Part shown: in pieces, positions 57,062-64,000 of the stretch
Numbering within the stretch: position 1 is the stretch's first letter
How the letters are laid out: every line of letters starts with the position of its first letter
NCBI GenBank assembly: GCA_050084515.1
Contig: CM114272.1
Coordinates: forward strand, 39,246,001-39,310,000
Source of the DNA: Blasia pusilla
Taxonomy: Eukaryota > Marchantiophyta > Marchantiopsida > Blasiales
Direction of reading: 5' to 3'
Length of the DNA: 64,000 bases
Made by a program: the position numbers and the translations under genes
The notes under the pieces: model-generated
What the model was told of the DNA's origin: nothing
What the model saw: only the letters and a program-made list of their open reading frames with translations
The model's database searches: none

Positions 57062-60061
57062 CGGAATATAAAGAATTGGTCACCAAAATGAGACATGATG
57101 CATGCTTGTAGATTGATGTCGTGGGAGATAGTAGATAGATATTGTATGCAGTAAAGGGGACAAAAAGACCTATTGTTCAAAGAGAGCAAAGTCTCTAATG
57201 TGCTCTATGGAAGTACTTTCTTTGTATATGGAAACACTTTTTTTTTCGTGATTTTTTTTTTTTGTGAATCTAGACTTTCTTATCTCATGTATTAAATTTC
57301 TTGTGAAGACTAAAATTCGTTATGTTTCATCTTATATCATCCATTCCACTTAATTACTTAGATTAGTCTTGAGGATTAATATGTATAAAGGGAAAGAATT
57401 CTATTTGGCCCAAATGGTTAAGAGTTGGTTATTTTTGAAACATCACAAGCCTTGTTTGTATCATGTCAGATGTTGCTCTCTTGCTGAACATGGAATGTGA
57501 TTCACCTTCATATTTGAGCATATTCTCTTGATGGCCATTTCCGTAGTGGAGAACAATGTTCAAAGATTTTCGTCTGATTTTGAAAGTCATATCATGTCTT
57601 ATGGAAGGCATTCCATAAGTATTCCATGAAACTCAAGTGAAGAATTAAACGGATGGTTGGACAGAATTCAATATTGGAGAAGATAGCACTACTCTGTTTA
57701 AATACATGAATAAGAACTGAAAAGTTGGCAAGTGAAAAGTGAACAAGTTTTTGTTTAAGATGGAACCTAAGGTGGATTTGTATTTGCAAAACTCTACGTT
57801 AACTTCTGAAATTTACATATTATACACTGGTTGTTCATGGTAGGAGTTCCAAATTTGTGGGTTCTTTGATTGTAGAATTCATAGTTAGATGGTGGAGGAG
57901 GCTTTAATAATTTAGAAAAATATTTATAAATTATATAAAAAAAATCGTGCGCAAGCAAGGGCATGCTAAGTTGCTAACCAGTACGTGAAATATGAGGAAA
58001 TGTCTGTATAGAAGTTTTGAGTTGGAAAATTATTATTTTTATTTGTGGCTATTGTCATGGGTGGTGTTCTTTCATTTTTTATTGGTTGTAATGAAATTAT
58101 AATGTCAATTTGTGAATGGGTTATGCATAAACCCTAAACCTAAGAAATGAAGATAAAATAGATCAATTAGAATTTTAGTGTTGTGCACGTAAGCCAAGGT
58201 ATTAGAGAGAGTTTGGTTAATTTTAGAGACATAAAAAGCTGAGATACAAATTCATAAAAGGAAGCCTACACTTATTTACGCATTAGAATGTGAAAATTTT
58301 AGAATTGAGAGAATATCAATTTCTATTTATAAGGAACCCTAGAATAAGCATCATTCAACTTCCCACTCATAGATTTCATCAGTATTGGATATGAAGTAAA
58401 GAAGTGGTATTATATTGTTCAACTCCTTTAAGAAGTTGTTGTGCCAATTTCATCATAGTATAAAGAGACTCCCAACCTTTCATTTTTATATCGGTTTGAT
58501 ATTTTTAAATTATGATCTTCACCACGTCATATGAGTAAGTCATTTGCATTTGTTAATTTTAATAAATTAAAAACCTCGAATCCCTCATCCCTAAGTGTAA
58601 AAAACGTTAATCTTTCTATTTTTTTAGGAGAAAAAGAAGCCCCATAGTACAGTATCAAAAAGCCCACGATATCCTTACTTCTTGTAAAGAGTAACTTGTA
58701 GTTAAAAAAGAGGAGGAGCTCATTCCTAGATGTATGAAACTAGCACACTTGGAGGAAATGTGACTTTCCCTAAAAACAATGGATAGTATATTCAAAATTC
58801 GGAGAATGCTCATGTTATATATCACATTTTAATTACAATTGTATCGTGGAATCGTTAATGTGTACATCTGTTCGAATTCCTAAGGCAATAGGAGTATGGG
58901 AGAGACAAGAGGAGAGGGTTGGGTGGGGGAGGAGAAGGGAAGGCTAAGCAAGCATTCGAGGAATGGAATACCATCAGTAGTTACACGATTTCTTATGAGT
59001 AATGTTACACATATTTAGGATTTCATAAATGAGTTTAAGTATTGACATGTTTTAAATTTGAAATAAATCTCCATCTATATTATAATGGGTGACCCCATAT
59101 GCACAATACGAAAAAAAAACAAGATATTTCAATTTTTTCTACACGTCCTATTAGATCAGTACAAAGAATGAAATTGAATGCATAATAAAAAATAAATTTT
59201 AGTTACTTAAAATTTACTCAACATGGATTCAAGAAATGAAAGCTTCAACACAATCATTTATTCCATAATCTCACACCACATCTAAAATTATAATTATTTG
59301 AATAACAAATTTTTATTCAACATCCTCACAGAATTAACGCAAAGTTTATTGCATTAATTATACCAAGAAAATAGTGTTTATATTGAATTTCAAGCATAAT
59401 TATAATTTTACTAAGTTGAATTTACTCTATAAAATAAAGCGATGAACCTCAATACCATTATATTAAATTGTAATCAAGATTGAGTAATTGTGTTGTTGCC
59501 GATGAACACATTCTTCTAGTACTAGGTTAGCGCCAAAGGTTATTCTAGACTTAGGACCTCTCGAAATATTTTAATTCATCATAATTGGAGAGATTGGTGT
59601 TTAAATCTGCATATCAAATAACTCAACAACACATTTGTAAACTAGAACTTTAATTTTACTCTTGCAACCAAATCTATATATTTGAATTTTACTCTTGCAA
59701 CTAAATCTATATATTTGAATCCTTTGGAAACTCTGTGGACCTTTCCTTTGTATTTAATTGTATACAAGTAAAAAATGGTAGCATATTGATATGACATCTA
59801 ACGAAGCATATGTGCCTATCATTTAGATAAACGGATCCATAAATAATGTTCATATATGGTAAATATCTGATGGCGAGCAAAGTATTCCACCTTAAACCAA
59901 AGGGAAAAAATTGGAAGGCAATATACTATCGTCCATAGAAATGCTAGAAGAATTAATTTTTTCTTTCTAGAAATTGGAAAGCAATCCAAAAAAATATGGC
60001 ATGAAAGAAATAAATATTGCTTTAGGTATTTGGTAGCAAAACAAAAGGCATTCTAACTATC
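57062..60061. other. AT-rich DNA, 3 kb without a gene
   Basis: Only short frames are seen. It holds the 33-bp tandem duplication at 59654-59719 and T-rich runs near 57235. None of the repeats from the rest of the window is recognised. Confidence 0.5.
59654..59719. repeat. 33-bp tandem duplication
   Basis: Two head-to-tail units starting TTTTACTCTTGCAAC, differing at one base. Confidence 0.9.
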
Positions 60062-60068
60062 TTAGAGG

Positions 60069-62523
60069 ATGTCTAACGTAAGGTTACTTAGCAAATGGAA
60101 AGATTTTGCAGTAGCTTATATCCTTACGTTACCCAAACGAATAGAAAACATGTGTAAAACTGATGCTTTCCATTGGCAACAGTCTGTGACCCGGTACACC
60201 AAATCTTGCATCAAGGAGAATAAGAGGACAGAGCATGTCACTCTACTCCAACGGTGCAAGGACAGCAAAACCTTGAAGCAGGCCATGGACTGCCAGGAAG
60301 AACTTCATGGGTGGTGGAGGAAGCATGCTATTGAGGGGAAGTACAAAGAGTTGTGCTCTTGGTTGAGTTGGTGGACTGTACGTATGAGACACTGGGGAAA
60401 CTTCATGCGGCAGGTGAGTTCACTATTTTGTCTTGTCAAGCTCACGCTGAGAATTGTTTGTAAAGTTGTAGCTCAGGGTGAGAAGCATGGGAATTATATG
60501 GATTTCAAACCCAAGAAACCAAGCAAGTTCGGATGCGACGGGTTGTCGAGTGTGCAACCCGACGGAAACCGACGGGTTGCCCGAGTGTGCAATCGACGGA
60601 AACCGACGTGTTGCCCGAGTGTGCAACCCGACGGAAACCGACGGGTTGCATCCAGATGTTTGGTGTCGTCCCGAGTGTGCAACCATTCGGGACCCGATGG
60701 GTCACAGAGTCGTTCATGGGATGCCTCGGCCTTGCAACCCGTCGGGTTCCGACGGGTTGCAATAGGTGGGTTTAAGGTTACAACACGCCGGGACCCGGAC
60801 GGGTCGCAGAGTCGTTCATGGGATGCCTCGGGCCTGGCAACCCGTCCTGGTTCGACAGTCGTTATTTCTTTGACTCCTCGGTTATTTTCGTTCCCTTCTA
60901 ACATTGTCGTCGTTGTAGGGATTGAACGTTCATGAAAATGCCCTCTGCCCCAACACAAGTGCAGCAGAAAGTGTTCATTCCTCTTGGAGGTCGTCACAAG
61001 CATGCCAACAATTTCACTTGTGGAGGCATGCCAACAAGACCAGGCAAGAGCAATGCTCTGATTTGCAGCATCCCATATCTTCCTCACAAAAGGCATAACA
61101 AAAGGAAAAGGGCCGTCGATCTACGAGCTCTATGTCGTATGGCCGTGAGATCTGGTGATGAAAAATTGTATGTCGAAGCCTTCAACCGGTCGTAGCTGGA
61201 ACTCCACTCGAGCAAGACGTACACATAGGTGGGGATATTTGTGGGCGGGTTTCAAGGCGTCCCATATAGATGGTGGTAGAGCAAATCCGAACGAGACTCG
61301 TGGAGACCGGATAAGTATCTTGACTTCAGCAGTGAAGAGGCGACGATCGAACGAATCGGTGATTGATTTGGATGAGGAAATTACACCGCCAGGTATTCGG
61401 GGACCCGGACCCATCCCAAATCCGTGATGGAGTTACTTCTCCAAAATCAGTGAATGTTTTATTTCAAAAGCCCTCCGTTCTTTGGAAGTTCGCAACATCC
61501 TGTCACTCGGGTGGTTCAACAATATGGGATTCGGTAATGGAGGTGGATTGCAACCTAAAATGGTGGCATATATCTCGGAGCAACCCAGCGTGGACCCACT
61601 GCAGGGGCAGGATCGATGGCATTAGGAGAGCATGCGGCACTTTCCTAAATAAGAATCAGACAAGGATCGGGCGACCACGCCTGGTTTTTGGGGACTCAAA
61701 ACCTTTGATCGTTTCACGAGGACCAGGGGATCAATTGAAGTACTTCTTCGCCCAAATGAATCTTGCGCTTTCGGAAGTCTTATCCGCTGCGCCATTGGAG
61801 CTCGGGAATACCCCACGATTTGGCCCATCGCCCAGTGAGCACGAATCGCACTCAAGACGAAGTGGACAATCTTACAAGTGCGGTTTTTCGTGAAGCGGTG
61901 GAAGTTCGGAGCATGTTCGCATTACAGAGACCTTCGCATTTCATATTCAACCCAAGATTGATGTCAACATGTACCCGGAGAAGGTGGATGATCTCAATCC
62001 ATTATTTCTGTTTGAGTCTAGAAATGGGGTGAAGAGAAACAGAATGTGTAGGCCAACGGTGGAGAGAGCAAAACGAATTGCAGCAGCTCGGGAGGCAAAA
62101 ATGGAGATCATCGCCACGAAAGATGTCCTGAGTGGCAATGGAATAGGAAGGATGTATTGGATCAGGAACAACATTGTAAATTCAAGTGTCACAGGGGTGT
62201 ATGTGGTGCACATCTGTTGCTTTCCCACATGTTCATGTGATGACTTTGTCCAAAGAGAGACAAGTGGCAGAAGGTATTTCCCTTGTAAGCACATGTACTA
62301 TGTGTTCTTTGGTAGTTTTAAGAGAGTCGGAGGTAGGAGTAGGAATCCACCAACCAGTGTCCCTCAAAGAAGTTCGAAGTATTTTAAACAAACCACTTTG
62401 AGGATGCAAAATGAGGTTTTAGATTGTACTTTTATTTTTTTCTCAACCTTCACTGTGAGCTTGACCTCTATTCAGCCCGGGGCAAATGATAGATTTTTTC
62501 CAGACCTTGGATGGAAAAAGTGA
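60069..62523 (+). pseudogene. SWIM zinc-finger gene, copy S3 (longest copy, frameshifted, possible intron)
   Basis: A first exon-like stretch 60069-60413 codes 115 residues (HVTLLQRCKDSKTLKQAMDC, EELHGWWRKHA) of unknown type. CAG|GTGAGT at 60411-60419 and TTGTAG at the 60918 side look like splice sites. Further frames 60932-61195, 61155-61427 and 61363-61893 follow with slips. The frame 61969-62523 is the clean end: PEKVDDLNPLFLFESRNGVK, then an intact SWIM finger CxCx15CxH (62230-62292; CSC...CKH) and a basic tail. Copies S1 and S2 share the second half. MULE-type transposases often carry such a finger; no DDE core is recognised here. Confidence 0.55.
60530..60860. repeat. Second palindromic GCAACCCG/CCGACGGGTTGC array
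   Basis: Three tandem units of about 35 bp (starting near 60547, 60582 and 60616) with the core CCGACGGGTTGC, then looser units to 60860 that include the near-perfect palindrome around 60735-60765 and a duplicated GAGTCGTTCATGGGATGCC (about 60707 and 60801). It is the same core as at 10571-11051, but with a different period. Confidence 0.8.
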
Positions 62524-62639
62524 TTGGTTCCACACTTATGATTCCACTGATTTCTCAGTTTTGTAAATTTTGTGCAATTTGCTACTCGTCGGACTCACAG
62601 GGGTTGCCAAAATATGGAAGAGGAAAAAAAAACTGTGGG

Positions 62640-62795
62640 ATTGTTTAATAAATGAAGAAAAAAGTGCAAAAAAATTCACACAAAAAGTTTCCTCCCTTCA
62701 ACCCAACGGAAACTCTCTTAAAAAAAAGTATCTATTTCGGTTGAAGGTAGTTTCCTCTCTCCTCTCTCCTCTCTTCCTCTCCTCTTACCGCACCT
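62640..62795. repeat. Shared CT-rich terminus of the SWIM repeat
   Basis: The tail, ending in a CTCTCTCCTCTC-type run and CTCTTACCGC, matches 10020-10190 and the reverse complement of 63478-63640. It behaves like a terminal inverted repeat of the SWIM-bearing repeat family. Confidence 0.55.
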
Positions 62796-62798
62796 CTT

Positions 62799-63470
62799 AA
62801 AGGACCATCACCCTCTACCTTTTACTGACAGTATTTTGGATAAAGTTTCCGGCCACGAGCGTTATACTTTCTTGGATGGATACTCGGGTTATTACCAAGT
62901 ATCCATATGAGAAAAAGATCGGCCCCTCACTACTTTCACCACGGACTGGGGAATGTTTGCGTATCGCGTGATGCCCTTTGGGTTGTGCAATGCCCCAGCT
63001 ACCTTCCAACGAATGATGATCTCCATCTTCCAAGAGTATCTGCGGAAGTTTGTTGAAATTTTTTTGGACGATTTCTATATCTTCAGTACAGAGGCCGAAC
63101 ACTTGGGCGAAATTAGAATTAACCCTCGCACGTTGTCGTGAAGTGCACTTGTCTCTCCATCCGGAAAAATCGTATATTGCTATGAAACAAGGGATCTTGT
63201 TGGGACACAGAGTGTCGGCGCAAGGAATTGAGGTCGACAAGGCTAAGGTGGATATTATCGTCGCATTGGAACCACCCACCAATCTCCGTGAATTGAGAGG
63301 ATTCTTGGGACACGCCGGATACTATCGACGATTTATTAAAGATTATGCGGTAAAAGCAGAAGCTCTTACTGCATTACTTAAAAAATCTACCGAATGGGAG
63401 TGGACTCCAACTTGCCAAACGACATTTGACACTTTAAAAGGGGCATTGCAAACAACTCCTGTACTGGGGG
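62799..63470 (+). pseudogene. RT fragment of a family 1 element
   Basis: It begins in KDHHPLPFTDSILDKV and runs through MPFGLCNAPATFQRMM, the FLDD box (about 63064-63072), a one-base slip near 63105, then GHRVSAQGIEVDKAKVD and LRGFLGHAGYYRRF, ending at PVL. Both edges are abrupt and lie against inverted GA/CT-rich termini. It is somewhat diverged from A and B (many silent changes), so it comes from another copy. Confidence 0.88.
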
Positions 63471-63477
63471 CTGGTAT

Positions 63478-63640
63478 TCTGGCAGGAGAGAGTAAGAGAG
63501 GAGAGGAAGAGAGGAAGAGAGGAGAGTCTCTCTTAAAAAAAAAGGGCCAAATCCGCCTCCTCTCTTCAAAACTTGTTGACATATTTGAAATTTTTGTTTG
63601 CTTTCAAATTCATGAAATCTTTAGAAGAGAGTAGGTAGTG
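63478..63640. repeat. GA-rich terminus, inverted relative to 62640-62795
   Basis: The GAGAGAGTAAGAGAGGAGAGG start and the TCTCTCTTAAAAAAAA that follows mirror the CT-rich end at 62700-62795. It marks the start of another repeat copy running off to the right. Confidence 0.5.
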
Positions 63641-64000
63641 GTCCACATTTGGCCCTAAAAAAACCTCATTTTTCCTGGGGGCGAAAAAAAAGTAGACATC
63701 ATAAGACCACTACAAACATTTTTCCATCACTCTCCATGTGAGCCTAAGTTTCTTAACATTACCTGTCTCGGTCTACAAAAAATAGTACCCATGGGTATTT
63801 TTGTTGGAGGACCACCCGGATGCCTACCTCTCTTTTTGTAGGGATTGTTGCCTGCATCATGGCCTCCCCTGAATTGCCCCATAACCAACTTTCTGTTGGT
63901 TATGAATGGTGTCTGCTCAAGACCAACTTTGTGAAATGTGAACACATGAGAGGATAATTAAACCAAAAGATTGTTAGTATGCTGGAGTAAAGAGGAACCG
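63641..64000. other. No gene seen
   Basis: AT-rich with several A runs. A small minus-strand frame (63945-63727) has no recognisable features. Confidence 0.4.

Noticed and set aside
60494-61096. A 200-codon minus-strand frame through the palindromic array
   Set aside because: Palindromic repeats stay open on both strands; the residues are repeat-derived and lack any domain.

Overview
The window is a heavily transposon-loaded nuclear stretch from a plant-lineage (streptophyte) genome. The evidence is several Ty3/gypsy LTR retrotransposons of plant type, with tRNA-Asp-like and tRNA-iMet primer sites and a chromodomain integrase. There are also a Helitron-like helicase remnant and repeated SWIM-finger pseudogenes, but no rRNA, tRNA or clear host housekeeping gene. 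The mix, especially the methyltransferase-bearing element, would fit a charophyte alga or another early-diverging streptophyte; the species cannot be fixed from the sequence alone.

Layout. 1-7991: 3' two thirds of a Ty3/gypsy element (copy A of 'family 1': Gag-protease, RT-RNase H, integrase, extra third ORF, 3' LTR), inserted in a SWIM-finger repeat. 7992-10190: two degenerate copies of that SWIM repeat, with two near-perfect hairpins. 10571-11051: a palindromic minisatellite. 11058-11215 and 20601-23040: two halves of a Helitron-like replicase/helicase gene on the minus strand, split by element D (11216-20600, minus). D is the standout: Gag, a protease-like region, a C5-cytosine DNA methyltransferase domain, RT, RNase H, integrase and a C-terminal PHD finger, between LTR pieces in an oddly permuted order. 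23168-30918: stacked minus-strand remnants of family 1 (LTR H, LTR F1 with part of ORF3, short LTR I, then element F2). 30919-51028: copy B of family 1 (plus strand, 5-bp target duplication TGTCC) inserted into the RNase H gene of F2. Inside the gag of B sits element C (33875-43318, minus), a chromodomain Ty3/gypsy element with a 5-bp duplication GGAAG. 51029-51512: the remaining RT part of F2. 51513-54435: a truncated minus-strand copy G inserted into F2. 54450-55689: a diverged LTR. 55690-60061: AT-rich, nearly gene-free DNA with one unidentified 161-codon ORF. 60062-62795: a third, more complete SWIM-finger copy with a possible intron that holds a second palindromic array. 62799-63470: an RT fragment between inverted GA/CT-rich termini.

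How parts relate. The order of insertion can be read directly: F2 first, then B into F2, then C into B; G also into F2; D into the Helitron helicase; A into a SWIM repeat. Almost every coding region is broken by stops or frameshifts, so this is mostly a fossil record. The element of greatest interest is D, whose design (self-encoded DNA methyltransferase plus a chromatin-reading PHD on the integrase) suggests a retrotransposon equipped both to mark DNA and to choose chromatin. Differences between LTR copies are rich in CG to CA/TG changes, which is what cytosine methylation would leave behind.
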